64,000 bases of DNA from Lewinellaceae bacterium (GCA_020636225.1 JACJYI010000008.1:186001-250000); one strand, 5' to 3'; positions 16,000 to 25,787 are shown, counted from the first letter of the stretch. The notes: generated by a model not told the origin, from the sequence alone. Program-made: numbers and translations.

Positions 16000-17322
16000 A
16001 TGTTCTTCTGGATAAGTTACGCGGTAATCGGATATGCCGTTCTGGTATTCGGAGCGGTGATCCTGGCGCTGGCAATGATGCTCATCTATGCCCGCAAGAA
16101 ATTGGTTCCTCAGGGTGATGTCAAGATCATCGTCAACGGTGATGCCGACCATCCCATCCTGGTCCAGCCGGGTTCTTCCCTGTTGACGGCGCTCTCGGAC
16201 AACCAGATCTTCCTGCCTTCAGCCTGTGGGGGAGGAGGGACCTGCGCGATGTGCGAATGTCATGTCGACCAAGGTGGTGGGGATGTCCTGCCAACGGAGC
16301 TGAATCACCTGACCCGTAAGGAGGCTGCCGAGAACAAGCGCCTGGCCTGCCAGGTGAAGGTTCGTCAGGATATGCAGATCCGGATTCCCGAGGAGATCTT
16401 CGGGATCAAGAAATGGGAGTGTACGGTCGTCTCCAACTACAACGTCGCCAGCTTCATCAAGGAGTTTGTAGTCCGCCTGCCTGAGGGTGAGAACCTGGAC
16501 TTTCAGTCCGGGGGGTACATCCAGATCGACGTGCCAAAGATCACGGTCGATTTCAAGGACATGGACATTGCACCCAGTCCTGACGATCCGGCCGGTCCGG
16601 ACAAGTTCAGGGATGAGTGGGACAAGTTCAATCTGTGGCCCCTCCGCATGGTCAATGATGAGCCTCAATTCCGGGCATACTCCATGGCGAATCACCCGGC
16701 CGAGGGGAATATCGTTATGTTGAACATTCGGATCGCCACACCGCCCTGGGATCGCGAGAAGAACAATTGGAAAGCGGTCAACCCAGGTGTCTGTTCCAGT
16801 TATGTATTCGGTTGCAAGCCGGGCGACAAGGTGACGATCTCAGGTCCTTACGGAGAGTTCTTTATCAAGCCGACCAAGAAAGAGATGGTGTACATTGGTG
16901 GAGGAGCGGGTATGGCCCCTCTTCGTTCTCACCTGTTCCATCTCTTCCATACCATGAAGACCAGAGACCGGAAGGTATCCTTCTGGTACGGAGGTCGTTC
17001 ACGGCGGGAATTGTTCTATACCGACCAGTTCCGCAAGATTGAGAAGGAATTTGACAATTTCCGCTATTACATTGCCCTGTCTGAGCCTTTGCCAGAGGAC
17101 AACTGGGTAATATCCAAGGATGTCAATGACCGGGAAGGGGACGGCTTCACCGGCTTTATCCACCAGGTCCTCTACGAGAACTATTTGAAGAATCATCCGG
17201 AACCTGAAGAGATCGAGTACTACTTCTGTGGTCCGCCGATGATGAATGCCGCCGTGATCAAATTGCTGGATGATCTCGGTGTACCGGAGGACAACATCTC
17301 CTTCGATGATTTCGGAGGTTAA
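16000..17322 (+). CDS. nqrF: Na+-translocating NADH:quinone reductase subunit F
   Basis: 440 residues: N-terminal membrane helix (about 5-28), a 2Fe-2S ferredoxin domain with ligands C76, C82, C85 and C117, then ferredoxin-reductase-type FAD (RAYSMANHP near 225) and NADH-binding domains (GGGAGMAPLRSH near 303; CGPPMMNAAV near 409). It is the electron entry subunit that oxidises NADH. Last gene of the operon, followed after about 25 bases by a terminator. Confidence 0.97.
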   Translation: MFFWISYAVIGYAVLVFGAVILALAMMLIYARKKLVPQGDVKIIVNGDADHPILVQPGSSLLTALSDNQIFLPSACGGGGTCAMCECHVDQGGGDVLPTELNHLTRKEAAENKRLACQVKVRQDMQIRIPEEIFGIKKWECTVVSNYNVASFIKEFVVRLPEGENLDFQSGGYIQIDVPKITVDFKDMDIAPSPDDPAGPDKFRDEWDKFNLWPLRMVNDEPQFRAYSMANHPAEGNIVMLNIRIATPPWDREKNNWKAVNPGVCSSYVFGCKPGDKVTISGPYGEFFIKPTKKEMVYIGGGAGMAPLRSHLFHLFHTMKTRDRKVSFWYGGRSRRELFYTDQFRKIEKEFDNFRYYIALSEPLPEDNWVISKDVNDREGDGFTGFIHQVLYENYLKNHPEPEEIEYYFCGPPMMNAAVIKLLDDLGVPEDNISFDDFGG

Positions 17323-17346
17323 TCAGGCTTCCTTCTGAGTGAAAAG

Positions 17347-17377
17347 AGGCGCGATCCACGGATAGCGCCTTTTTTTA
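17347..17377 (+). terminator. Terminator of the nqr operon
   Basis: AGGCGC (17347-17352) pairs with GCGCCT (17365-17370), followed by seven or more T. Confidence 0.8.
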
Positions 17378-17441
17378 TGAACATGCCATTCGAACCCGTA
17401 TTTTTACCGAGTTCCGTTCACGGCCAGCCTAAATCCAAATC

Positions 17442-19589
17442 ATGGAATCCCCCAAACGCACTCTTGTCACGTCTGCATTGCCCTATGCGAATGGCCCCCT
17501 GCATATCGGTCATCTGGCCGGAGCCTACCTCAATGCGGATATCTATGTTCGTTGGCTGAGAGGACAGGGTGATGAGGTCTTGTTTGTTTGCGGGTCTGAT
17601 GAGCATGGTGCAGCCATCACCGTCCGGGCAATGAAGGAAGGCCTGACGCCCAAGGAGATCGTGGACAAGTACCATCAACTCTTTGAATCGACCTTTCAAT
17701 CGATCGGTATCTCCTTCGATGTCTACGACCGGACGTCTGCGCCGCTCCACCATGAGACATCACAAGCCTTCTTCCGGACGCTCTATGACAAGGGTGCCTT
17801 CATGGAAAAGGTCTCCGAACAATACTTTGACGAGGAGGCGAGTAGCTTCCTGGCAGACCGATACATCATGGGGACATGTCCCCGTTGCGCCAACCCGGAT
17901 GCATATGGTGATCAGTGTGAGCGGTGTGGCTCAGCCCTCAGCCCCACAGAGCTGATCAACCCTCGCAGCACACTGAGTGGCAGTCAACCAGTGCTCCGGG
18001 AGACCAGGCACTGGTACCTGCCGTTGGAAGACCATGAAGCTTGGCTTCGGGAGTGGATCACGGAGGGGACCCTCGAGGGGCAGCCTCATCACGATCCGGA
18101 TACCTGGAAGAACCACGTGCTGGGCCAGTGCAAGTCCTGGCTGGATTCCGGCTTGCAACCCCGGGCGATGACGCGTGATCTGGATTGGGGTGTGGATGTT
18201 CCCCAGGATATTCCCGGATCAGAGGGGAAGAAACTCTATGTATGGATGGACGCCCCGATCGGCTATATTTCGGCTACCAGGCGATGGGCAGAGACGCATG
18301 GCGGTGACTGGCAATCGTGGTGGCAGGACCCGAATACGCAACTGATCCATTTCATCGGCAAGGACAATATTGTCTTTCACTGCCTGATCTTTCCCGCTAT
18401 CCTACGCGCTCATGGGGGATATAACCTGCCGGTCAATGTGCCGGCCAACCAGTTCATGAATCTGGAAGGGGACAAGATCTCCACATCCCGGAATTGGGCG
18501 GTTTGGGTGGATGAATATGTGAGGGACTTTCCCGGGATGCAGGATTCCCTCCGCTACAATATGATCCGGAACATGCCAGAACAGCGGGACAGTGAGTTTA
18601 CCTGGAAGAATTTCCAGGAAACACACAACAGTGAGCTGGTCAATAATCTGGCAAATTTTGTCAATCGGGTCCTGGTCCTCACCAGGAAGTACTATGACGG
18701 TGTTGTCCCTGAAGCCGATCCGGGATCGATCATCCAGGGTCCGGAAGGGGAGGAGATCCGCGTGGGTGACTGGTTGAGGCGCATGGCGGATCTGGTCGGA
18801 GAGGTTGACACATCGATCCGGCAGTTTGCTTTTCGGGATGCCTTGATGCGCGTCATGGACCTGTCCTCCCAGGGCAATCAGATCCTTCAGGTGAATGAAC
18901 CCTGGAAGCGGATCAAGTCAGATCCGGAACAAGTGAAGAATGTGATGTATACCAGCCTCCAGATCGTGGCCACCCTGGCACGACTGATCCGGCCATTTTT
19001 GCCATTCACGGCAGATCGGCTCGATGAGTTGCTTCTTGACCAGCAGGTGGGAGAGCAAGGTCGCATCCAGTCGATGTTCGCAATGCTCCAAAAAGGTGAG
19101 GGCCTCCTGGCCTCCGGGCATCGGATCGGAGAGCCAGGTCATCTGTTTGATCGAATTCCCGACGAGATGATCGACATCCAGATCGAACGACTGCATGCTC
19201 ACCCTGTCAAGGGTGCTGTTGCGGAGGTGCAGGAGCAACCGTTCGAGTGGGTCGCCCCGAAACCGGAGATCGACTACGAGCAGTTTGCCGGTTTGGATCT
19301 GCGTTCCGGTACGATTCTCGTGGCCGCGAAAGTGCCGAAGGCTGACCGCCTGCTGGAGCTCCAGGTCGACCTCGGATATGAGCAGCGCACGATCGTGTCC
19401 GGGATCGCCGAACATTTTGCTCCCGAGGAGATCATCGGTCAGCAGGTGCTGGTACTCGCCAACCTGGCTCCCCGCAAGTTGAAGGGTATCCTGTCCCAGG
19501 GCATGATCCTTATGGCTACCGGACAGAACGGGAAACTGGTCTTTGTGCAACCCGGGCAGCCGATTCCCAATGGCTGCGTGATCAATTGA
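17442..19589 (+). CDS. metG: Methionine--tRNA ligase
   Basis: 715 residues, class I synthetase. HIGH motif at 21-24, KMSKS-equivalent KISTS at 345-349, and a zinc knuckle with C146, C149, C159 and C162. An anticodon-binding helical domain follows, and a C-terminal EMAP-II-like tRNA-binding domain occupies about 605-715 (FAGLDLRSGTI), as in E. coli-type dimeric enzymes. It charges elongator and initiator tRNA-Met. lnt starts 5 bases after its stop. Confidence 0.97.
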   Translation: MESPKRTLVTSALPYANGPLHIGHLAGAYLNADIYVRWLRGQGDEVLFVCGSDEHGAAITVRAMKEGLTPKEIVDKYHQLFESTFQSIGISFDVYDRTSAPLHHETSQAFFRTLYDKGAFMEKVSEQYFDEEASSFLADRYIMGTCPRCANPDAYGDQCERCGSALSPTELINPRSTLSGSQPVLRETRHWYLPLEDHEAWLREWITEGTLEGQPHHDPDTWKNHVLGQCKSWLDSGLQPRAMTRDLDWGVDVPQDIPGSEGKKLYVWMDAPIGYISATRRWAETHGGDWQSWWQDPNTQLIHFIGKDNIVFHCLIFPAILRAHGGYNLPVNVPANQFMNLEGDKISTSRNWAVWVDEYVRDFPGMQDSLRYNMIRNMPEQRDSEFTWKNFQETHNSELVNNLANFVNRVLVLTRKYYDGVVPEADPGSIIQGPEGEEIRVGDWLRRMADLVGEVDTSIRQFAFRDALMRVMDLSSQGNQILQVNEPWKRIKSDPEQVKNVMYTSLQIVATLARLIRPFLPFTADRLDELLLDQQVGEQGRIQSMFAMLQKGEGLLASGHRIGEPGHLFDRIPDEMIDIQIERLHAHPVKGAVAEVQEQPFEWVAPKPEIDYEQFAGLDLRSGTILVAAKVPKADRLLELQVDLGYEQRTIVSGIAEHFAPEEIIGQQVLVLANLAPRKLKGILSQGMILMATGQNGKLVFVQPGQPIPNGCVIN

Positions 19590-19594
19590 CCGGT

Positions 19595-21376
19595 ATGATG
19601 ACCAGTCTGTCTTCCAATCGCCTTCGCCTGATCCTGGGCGGGATTTCCGGAGCAGTGGCCATGCTGGCTATCTGGCAGATGACGACAAAGCCATTCTGGG
19701 GGTATTGGGGCATGGCCTTGATGCTGGGGCTTTGGTTCAGTCTTTTGGCAGTGGCCGCACCGAGGATCTGGAAGGCGGGTGAATCATCCCGGATGTTCCT
19801 GCTGTCAGTTGGAAGTGGCGTCGCCCTGTGGCTGGGCTTTCCGGATATGCCCTTCTTTCCAATGCTGTTCATCGCATTTGTGCCCTTGATCCAGATCGAA
19901 TCCGAGCTCAAGGGGCAACGTCGATCCCTGCGACGACTGGTCTTCTATGCGTTCAACACCTTTTTCTTGTGGAATGTACTGAGTACATTCTGGGTCATCA
20001 ATACAGCCTTTGTTGCCGGGATATTCGCGAATGTGGTCAATGCCGGACTCATGGTCATCCCCTTGGCAGGGTATCATCTGCTTCGCCGATCGATCGGTGA
20101 TCGGTTTCGCTGGGCATCGCTGATCTCCTTCTGGATGGTCTTTGAATGGGTGCACCTGCATTGGGACCTGACCTGGCCATTCCTCAACCTGGGCAATGCG
20201 TTCGCGGAATGGCCAGCCTTGATCCAATGGTATGAGGTCACCGGAGGGTTTGGCGGGACACTTTGGATGTGGGGAGGCAACATCCTGGTTTTCCTGGTTT
20301 ATCATCAATGGCGGGAGTCGTCAACATCCGTCGGATGGAGAGCCTGGTTGCCTTTGGCCATCTGGTTGTTCGGCCCGATCGCCTGGTCACTCGTGTTGTA
20401 CTGGCAATGGAAGCCCGCCGGGACACCGGTAGAAGTGGCCGTTGTCCAGCCCAATTACGAGCCCCATTATGAAAAGTTTGATATTCCCCAGGAAGTCCAA
20501 TATCAGCGGTACCGTGCCCTGGCAAGATCCGTATTGACACCCGAGACACGATTCCTGGTTTTTCCGGAGACATCGTTTGGTCAGTTTGATCTGAACCAGA
20601 TCGATGGACAGCCCATCATCAGGGACCTGAAGCAGCTGTTGGATTCCTTTCCGCAATGTGCCTTGATCACCGGACTGGACCCGTACCGGTTTCTGTCTCC
20701 CGGGGAAAAAAGTCCGGCGCAGCGGGCATTTATCCGGCCAGGCCAGGATACCTTATGGTGGGAGGCATACAATATGGCTGCCCAGCTGGCATCGGGCGAA
20801 ACCGATCAATTCTATATCAAAGGTAAGCTGGTGCCCGGGGCAGAGATCTTTCCTTTCCGGAAGCTGCTCTTTTTCATGGAGCCATTGGTGGATCAGCTGG
20901 GTGGTTCACTGGAGGGCTTGCGGCGCTCGGATGAGCGCGCGGCATTCCGACATCAAGGCATGGCCATCGGACCGGTGATCTGTTATGAATCCGTGTTCGG
21001 AGCGTATTGCAATGGCTATGTCCATGAGGGAGCCCAGGCGTTGGCCATCATTACCAATGACGGATGGTGGGATGATACGCCCGGCCATCGACAGCATCTG
21101 CGCTTCGGGGCATTGCGGGCCATCGAGAACAGGAGGGACATTATCCGGTCAGCCAATACCGGTATTTCCTGCCTGATCGATCAACGGGGAGGCATTCATT
21201 TGTCCCAGGATTATGGAAAGACTGCAGCGTTTCGGGGACAGATCTATTTGAATTCGGAAACGACGGTATACAACCGATGGGGAGATGTGCTGGCCCGCAT
21301 GGCGATCTTCCTGGCCATCATGTTTGTGGCCTATGCAGGGATCACCTTGTTGAAAGCGCGATTTATCTCATCTTAG
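19595..21376 (+). CDS. lnt: Apolipoprotein N-acyltransferase
   Basis: 593 residues from the ATG at 19595 (a TTG at 19586 overlapping the metG stop is also open). The N-terminal half has about seven membrane helices; the C-terminal half is a nitrilase-like domain with the full catalytic triad E325 (VFPETSFG), K411 (KGKLVPG) and C463 (VICYES). It adds the third acyl chain to lipoproteins on the periplasmic face of the inner membrane. Its last 14 bases overlap the end of the convergent TPR-protein gene. Confidence 0.95.
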   Translation: MMTSLSSNRLRLILGGISGAVAMLAIWQMTTKPFWGYWGMALMLGLWFSLLAVAAPRIWKAGESSRMFLLSVGSGVALWLGFPDMPFFPMLFIAFVPLIQIESELKGQRRSLRRLVFYAFNTFFLWNVLSTFWVINTAFVAGIFANVVNAGLMVIPLAGYHLLRRSIGDRFRWASLISFWMVFEWVHLHWDLTWPFLNLGNAFAEWPALIQWYEVTGGFGGTLWMWGGNILVFLVYHQWRESSTSVGWRAWLPLAIWLFGPIAWSLVLYWQWKPAGTPVEVAVVQPNYEPHYEKFDIPQEVQYQRYRALARSVLTPETRFLVFPETSFGQFDLNQIDGQPIIRDLKQLLDSFPQCALITGLDPYRFLSPGEKSPAQRAFIRPGQDTLWWEAYNMAAQLASGETDQFYIKGKLVPGAEIFPFRKLLFFMEPLVDQLGGSLEGLRRSDERAAFRHQGMAIGPVICYESVFGAYCNGYVHEGAQALAIITNDGWWDDTPGHRQHLRFGALRAIENRRDIIRSANTGISCLIDQRGGIHLSQDYGKTAAFRGQIYLNSETTVYNRWGDVLARMAIFLAIMFVAYAGITLLKARFISS

Positions 21377-21965
21377 GTCGCCGGCGCTTGCCCCCGGCCT
21401 GGAAGCCACCCATGCCACTTCGCATGCCGGCTTTTGCCATGCCTCTGTTTCCCAGGGCTTTTTCATATTCCCTGATCTGCTCCTTCATCTGCGGCTCGGT
21501 CACTTTCAGGTCCTTTACCTTTCGAAAGTGAGCCATGGCGCCCGTCCAGTTATTTCGGGTGGCAGCGATGTTGGACAATTGCATATAGATCATCGCCCGC
21601 TCATTATCGGAAGGCAGTCCGATGGCATCAGCCGTGGTCATGAAGATTTCTGCCTGGTCATACTCCTTGCGCTGCATGGCCAGTGTTCCCTTGATGAGAT
21701 GGTAATAGGCCCGGTTGGGTTTGTAGAGGAGGTTGGGAAAAAAGGTGAGGTTCAGGCGGTTTTCAGCGCCCTCGAAATCCATTTTCTGCACCAGTTCGGC
21801 AGCAGACTGGATAGTGCCGAGCAGGAGGTAGCCTGCCAGCATCACGATCCCTGTCAGGACAAAGAAGATCCCGTACCAGATACCGAGGGTTGCCCAAAGG
21901 GCTATGCCGCCTCCCAGGAGGGCAATGATGAGGGCAAATCGCAAGTATGGATGGATGGTGAACAT
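21363..21965 (-). CDS. Membrane-anchored TPR-like protein, unknown role
   Basis: 200 residues. Two adjacent hydrophobic helices near the N-terminus (about 8-50) anchor the protein, then TPR-like helical repeats (about 55-165; YYHLIKGTLAMQRKEYDQAE, and AMIYMQLSNIAATRNNWTGA). The C-terminus is Gly/Met/Arg-rich and ends with RRRPKMR. No enzymatic motif is visible; a protein-interaction role is likely. Located just downstream of the aminopropyltransferase-like gene, 23 bases away, on the same strand. Confidence 0.8.
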   Translation of the reverse strand: MFTIHPYLRFALIIALLGGGIALWATLGIWYGIFFVLTGIVMLAGYLLLGTIQSAAELVQKMDFEGAENRLNLTFFPNLLYKPNRAYYHLIKGTLAMQRKEYDQAEIFMTTADAIGLPSDNERAMIYMQLSNIAATRNNWTGAMAHFRKVKDLKVTEPQMKEQIREYEKALGNRGMAKAGMRSGMGGFQAGGKRRRPKMR

Positions 21966-21988
21966 ATGGGTCAGTTTAGGAGGCGAAT

Positions 21989-22675
21989 TTACGAGGACTT
22001 TAGGTATGAGGCGTCGTGAAAGAGAATTCGATTGCCTTCAACAGTCATGGCCGCGGCATGGGGAAACATCGTCTTGAAAACATGACGAACGTATTGATCG
22101 GTCTGTACCTGGTCCTGCGGAGTGCGGTATAGTCGGTTGGTGATCAGTAATCCATTCGGGTGCAGCAGGCGCTGGATACAGGCCAGGCAGGTTGGGGTGG
22201 AGAAAAACTCGGGAATATGGTCGTCCTGGAAGATGTCCAGCAAGACCAGGTCGAACGATGACCCCTGATAGCTGAGCAGAAAAGGCTCCGCATCACCCGT
22301 GATGGTCGTGATCGGCCTGTTAATGGTGTCGATGGTATATTTTCTGGCCAGATAGATAATGGCCTCATCCTGTTCAATGGCGGTATAATCACCCTGGAAA
22401 TCGTGTTGCTCTTCCAGGAGCTGGATCACGGAGCCCAGGCCGAGGCCAAGGACAAGGACCCGGTTGCCGGGTAAACGGCTGAGGTCTATCCGGTGGAACG
22501 CTTCGGCAAAATTGGAATAGAGGTCCTCGAACGAGTAGATGGCCCTGTCTGCGAACAGCTGGATTCGTCCCCGGACCAGGCTCACTGTCAGCGACTCATG
22601 CATGTCTGTGCGGAGATGCTCCAATTCCAACTCCACCAGGTAGCTCAACCAACGTTTCCAACGGGGGATACTCAT
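21989..22675 (-). CDS. Spermidine synthase-like (aminopropyltransferase fold) protein
   Basis: 228 residues; the ATG at 22675 shares its A with the stop of the upstream GlmU-like gene (TGATG), so translation is coupled. It has a Rossmann methyltransferase-like core with VLVLGLGLGSVIQLL (about 70-84), an acidic ribose-binding YTAIEQDE (about 95-102) and a FDLVLLDIFQDD motif (about 131-142), as in the spermidine synthase superfamily. True polyamine synthesis is uncertain: this short branch often lacks the N-terminal beta domain, and the substrate is unknown. Confidence 0.8.
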   Translation of the reverse strand: MSIPRWKRWLSYLVELELEHLRTDMHESLTVSLVRGRIQLFADRAIYSFEDLYSNFAEAFHRIDLSRLPGNRVLVLGLGLGSVIQLLEEQHDFQGDYTAIEQDEAIIYLARKYTIDTINRPITTITGDAEPFLLSYQGSSFDLVLLDIFQDDHIPEFFSTPTCLACIQRLLHPNGLLITNRLYRTPQDQVQTDQYVRHVFKTMFPHAAAMTVEGNRILFHDASYLKSS

Positions 22676-23892
22676 CAATCCGCTTTGGATCCTTTTTCCC
22701 AGGTCCGATAGGCAGCCGACTCTTCAAAGATGTGTCGAAGAATGATGATTTCTTCCGGGGTGAGGGATTTGCCACGACGCTGAACTACGGCTTCCGCCGT
22801 TTCGATCATCTTCTCAAAGCCAAACGTCTGGTAACCGTGGGCCCCTCCCCAGGCAAAGGAGGGAATGAAATTGCGCGGATAGCCGGCTCCGAAAATGTTC
22901 GCTCCCACACCGACAACCGTTCCCGTATTGAACATCGTATTGATGCCGGACTTGGCATGATCTCCCATGATCAGACCACAGAATTGCATACCTGTTGTAT
23001 CAAATCGTCCGGAACCATAACTCCACAACCGCACCTCTGCATAGGTGTTCTTGAGATTGGAGACGTTTGTGTCAGCTCCCAGGTTGCACCATTCACCAAT
23101 GACCGAATCCCCGAGATATCCGTCATGGCCCTTGTTGGAATAGCCCAGGATGACGCTGGAGCCGACCTCCCCACCCACTTTGGAGTAGGGGCCGATCGTT
23201 GTGCCGCCATAGATCTTGGCACCCATTTTTACGGTTGCTCCCGTGCAAAGGGCAAAGGGCCCCCGGATCATGGCGCCATCCATGATCGTCGCACCTTTGC
23301 CAATATAGATGGGGCCATCAGAGGCATTGAGATGGCAAGGGTACACGGTGGCTTCAGCCTCGATAAAGATCTGGTCCGGGCGGGTAGCGATGACCTGGGG
23401 TGGGATCGGGGCTGATTGACGGTTGCGTGTCAATAACTGAAAGTCGGAAGCAATCGCTTCCACGTTGTATTGAAAGAGATGCCAGGGGCGAGTGATCATG
23501 GTGACATCCCCCGGATCCAGTTCGTATCCTCGGAGATCACCGATGTCATCATTGTTCAACAACTTGTCGAACTGGGAGCGAGCCAGCCTGGCCGCGATCA
23601 ATTCCTCATTCAGCAGGAGAGCTTCTCCCTGGTCAAGTTGGCGGACCAGACGAACCAGGGCCTCAGTGGCCAGCACCATGCCATTGACCAGATAATTGTC
23701 CTCCTCGATCTTGATGGGATATTTGTCTGTCAGATATTCCTGGGTGACATAGGACGTATGTGCATCCAGGTGAAGTGCCCATTTCTGGCTCAGTCGAAGG
23801 ATTCCACACCGCAGTTCAGCCGCTGGTCGCGTGTAGGTGAGCGGTAATAGCTGTCGCCATTCGTCAGTATCAAAAAGGATGAGGTTGCGCAT
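22675..23892 (-). CDS. GlmU-like sugar nucleotidyltransferase / acetyltransferase (alternative bacterial type)
   Basis: 405 residues. The N-terminus (LILFDTDEWRQLLPLTYTRP, residues 4-23) matches the alternative GlmU-like family of Bacteroidota, which has a degenerate nucleotidyltransferase half; the C-terminal half (about 185-340) is a left-handed beta-helix of hexapeptide repeats (IYIGKGATIMDGAMIRGP and similar) as in acyltransferases. It probably makes UDP-GlcNAc or a related nucleotide sugar for the envelope. Overlaps the following gene's start by one base. Confidence 0.88.
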   Translation of the reverse strand: MRNLILFDTDEWRQLLPLTYTRPAAELRCGILRLSQKWALHLDAHTSYVTQEYLTDKYPIKIEEDNYLVNGMVLATEALVRLVRQLDQGEALLLNEELIAARLARSQFDKLLNNDDIGDLRGYELDPGDVTMITRPWHLFQYNVEAIASDFQLLTRNRQSAPIPPQVIATRPDQIFIEAEATVYPCHLNASDGPIYIGKGATIMDGAMIRGPFALCTGATVKMGAKIYGGTTIGPYSKVGGEVGSSVILGYSNKGHDGYLGDSVIGEWCNLGADTNVSNLKNTYAEVRLWSYGSGRFDTTGMQFCGLIMGDHAKSGINTMFNTGTVVGVGANIFGAGYPRNFIPSFAWGGAHGYQTFGFEKMIETAEAVVQRRGKSLTPEEIIILRHIFEESAAYRTWEKGSKAD

Positions 23893-23905
23893 GGGCTAAA
23901 AATAT

Positions 23906-23935
23906 AAAACCCCTTTGCAGAGACAAAGGGGTTTT
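23906..23935 (-). terminator. Terminator of rpmE
   Basis: A 12-bp perfect stem AAAACCCCTTTG/CAAAGGGGTTTT with a 6-base loop lies 27 bases beyond the L31 stop on the minus strand and 14 bases before the GlmU-like start. Confidence 0.85.
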
Positions 23936-23962
23936 GATCTTGATCGGTAAATATTCGATCGA

Positions 23963-24223
23963 TTACTTGGCGAATTTGCTCTGGGCAAACTTCTTGTTGA
24001 ACTTGTCGATCCGTCCCGCAGTATCCACAAACTTCATCTTTCCGGTGAAGAACGGGTGTGAACGGTTGGAGATCTCCAGTTTGATCAATGGATACTCCTT
24101 GCCATCTTCCCAGGTGATGGTGTCTTTCGTAGCGGCACAGCTGCGAGTCAGGAAGGATTCATCAGCGGAAAAATCCTTGAATACGACGAGCCGGTAATTT
24201 TCCGGGTGGATACCTTTTTTCAT
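23963..24223 (-). CDS. rpmE2: 50S ribosomal protein L31, type B
   Basis: 86 residues starting MKKGIHPENYRLVVFKD and containing the long insertion (ITWEDGKEYPLIKLEISNRSHPFFTGK) of the zinc-free type B L31. The N-terminal CxxC of the type A (zinc) protein is missing, so this form would support translation under zinc limitation or be the only form, as in many Bacteroidota. It has its own promoter and terminator. Confidence 0.96.
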   Translation of the reverse strand: MKKGIHPENYRLVVFKDFSADESFLTRSCAATKDTITWEDGKEYPLIKLEISNRSHPFFTGKMKFVDTAGRIDKFNKKFAQSKFAK

Positions 24224-24254
24224 GATCAGTTTACTTGGATCTGCTAACGGTCGG

Positions 24255-24285
24255 CAAAGATAAGTTGATTAAGGAAAAGAACCAA
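24255..24285 (-). promoter_or_regulatory. Promoter of rpmE2
   Basis: Minus-strand TATCTTTG (24262-24255) with a TTG (24285-24283) 20 bases upstream, 31 bases before the L31 ATG: a textbook Bacteroidota promoter. Confidence 0.75.
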
Positions 24286-24302
24286 GCATTTTTCAGCTCA
24301 CT

Positions 24303-24665
24303 TTAAAAGAAGGGAAAGAAGGCGTCGCGCACATGGGTGATCTCGGTGGGTGGTTGCGGATGATCGACAATGCCGATCAGGTCGAAGCGAAATTCACCAT
24401 CCCAGCCTGCCTGTGCCAGATATTGCGTGGCGGCTTCCACCATGAATTCCTGTTTTCGGGCATCAATGTATTCAATGGGGTGGCCGCGCAGGGTCGATCT
24501 TCTGGTCTTGACTTCCAGGAAGACCAGTTGATCGCCATCCCGGGCAATGATATCGATTTCACGGCGTCCACTACGCCAGTTTCGAGCCAGGATCTCCCAT
24601 CCAAGGTCTTCCAGGTACCGGATGGCCTGGTTCTCTCCGCGGTGACCAATTTTCGATTTCTTCAT
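24303..24665 (-). CDS. YraN family (UPF0102) nuclease-fold protein
   Basis: 120 residues. GHRGENQAIRYLEDLGW (8-24) followed by REIDIIARDGDQLVFLEVKTR (35-55) carry the E, D and E-x-K residues of a restriction-endonuclease-like active site. The family is near-universal in bacteria; its cellular role is not settled. Short, complete and of typical length. Its start lies 33 bases from the divergent sugar isomerase promoter. Confidence 0.93.
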   Translation of the reverse strand: MKKSKIGHRGENQAIRYLEDLGWEILARNWRSGRREIDIIARDGDQLVFLEVKTRRSTLRGHPIEYIDARKQEFMVEAATQYLAQAGWDGEFRFDLIGIVDHPQPPTEITHVRDAFFPFF

Positions 24666-24672
24666 CCTTGGC

Positions 24673-24706
24673 TTGCTTTCCGGAAGACAGACAATGTGTA
24701 GTTTTG
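24673..24706 (+). promoter_or_regulatory. Promoter of the phosphoglucose/phosphomannose isomerase gene
   Basis: TAGTTTTG (24699-24706) fits TAnnTTTG; a TTG at 24673-24675 lies 23 bases upstream, slightly long. It rules out starts before about 24711 and supports the ATG at 24734. Confidence 0.6.
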
Positions 24707-24733
24707 CCGTTCACCGAAAAATACGAATTCGAT

Positions 24734-25720
24734 ATGATGGATACCCTTATCGCCAGATTTCCCGATCAGCTTGATGAAGCATTGGCGATCGGCCGGAAGG
24801 CCCATCTCCGCCAACCGGATCAGATTGATCAGGTATTTGTCACCGGGTTGGGCGGGTCAGGCATCGGAGGTGATTTTGTGGCCTCATTCGTACGGGACAG
24901 CTGCCAGGTGCCATATATCGTCAGTAAAGGGTATTCGATCCCGGCATGGGTCGGAAAGGGCACATTGGCGATCGCGTCCTCCTACTCGGGCAATACCGAA
25001 GAAACCCTGGCCGCTTTGGATAAGTTATTGCTGTCCGGCGCCAAGGTCGTGATCATCTCCTCAGGCGGGAAAATGAGCGCACTGGCGCGCGAGAAGGATC
25101 TGGATCTGATCGAGCTGCCGAACGACTGGCCAAGTCCACGCGCCTGTCTGGGATTCTCCCTGGTCCAGCAACTGGTCATACTGCATCGGTTTGGATTGAT
25201 CGATGATTCCTCTCTGACCGCCATCACCCACTCAGCCAGCCTGCTACGCGAGGAGATGACAGACATCCAGGCCAGGGCCAGCCGTATTGCCGACCTGATC
25301 CATGGGAAGACGACCGTGATCTACAGCGCTGACCGGATGGAACCGGTCGCGGTTCGTTTCCGACAGCAGCTGAACGAGAACAGCAAGGTGCTTTGCTGGC
25401 ACCATGTGTTGCCGGAGATGAACCACAACGAACTGGTCGGCTGGCGGGACAAGCGTGATGATCTGGCTGTCCTCGTATTCCGCAATCACGATGATTATGA
25501 TCGTACCCAAATGCGCATGGACATTACCAAGGAGGTGGTCAGCCACTATACCGGCACATTTATTGAGACCTATTCCAAGGGAAACCATTTCATCGAACAG
25601 GCCATGTATCATGTCCATCTCGGAGATTGGATTTCCTGGTACCTGGCTGAATTGCGCGGGGTTGATGCCATCGAAGTCCGCGTGATCGATTTTCTGAAAG
25701 GAGAATTGGCAGGTCGGTAA
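24734..25720 (+). CDS. Bifunctional phosphoglucose/phosphomannose isomerase
   Basis: 328 residues from the ATG at 24734, chosen because a -7 box lies between it and the earlier in-frame start. Two SIS domains: the first has VTGLGGSGIGGDF (about 36-48) and SSYSGNTEETLAAL, the classic phosphosugar-binding loop; the second ends with the catalytic region (HNELVGWRD, about 232-240, and KGNHFIEQAMYHVHLGDWIS near 281-300). The family interconverts glucose-6-P or mannose-6-P with fructose-6-P. Confidence 0.93.
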   Translation: MMDTLIARFPDQLDEALAIGRKAHLRQPDQIDQVFVTGLGGSGIGGDFVASFVRDSCQVPYIVSKGYSIPAWVGKGTLAIASSYSGNTEETLAALDKLLLSGAKVVIISSGGKMSALAREKDLDLIELPNDWPSPRACLGFSLVQQLVILHRFGLIDDSSLTAITHSASLLREEMTDIQARASRIADLIHGKTTVIYSADRMEPVAVRFRQQLNENSKVLCWHHVLPEMNHNELVGWRDKRDDLAVLVFRNHDDYDRTQMRMDITKEVVSHYTGTFIETYSKGNHFIEQAMYHVHLGDWISWYLAELRGVDAIEVRVIDFLKGELAGR

Positions 25721-25787
25721 GGGCCCGATGTGCCGAACATTTCTTTGGAAACAGCCGTTTTACTTCTTTTGACTTCAATCTATTCCC

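Noticed and set aside
22732..23415. 227-codon plus-strand open frame
   Set aside because: Antisense to the GlmU-like gene, whose hexapeptide repeats are clear.
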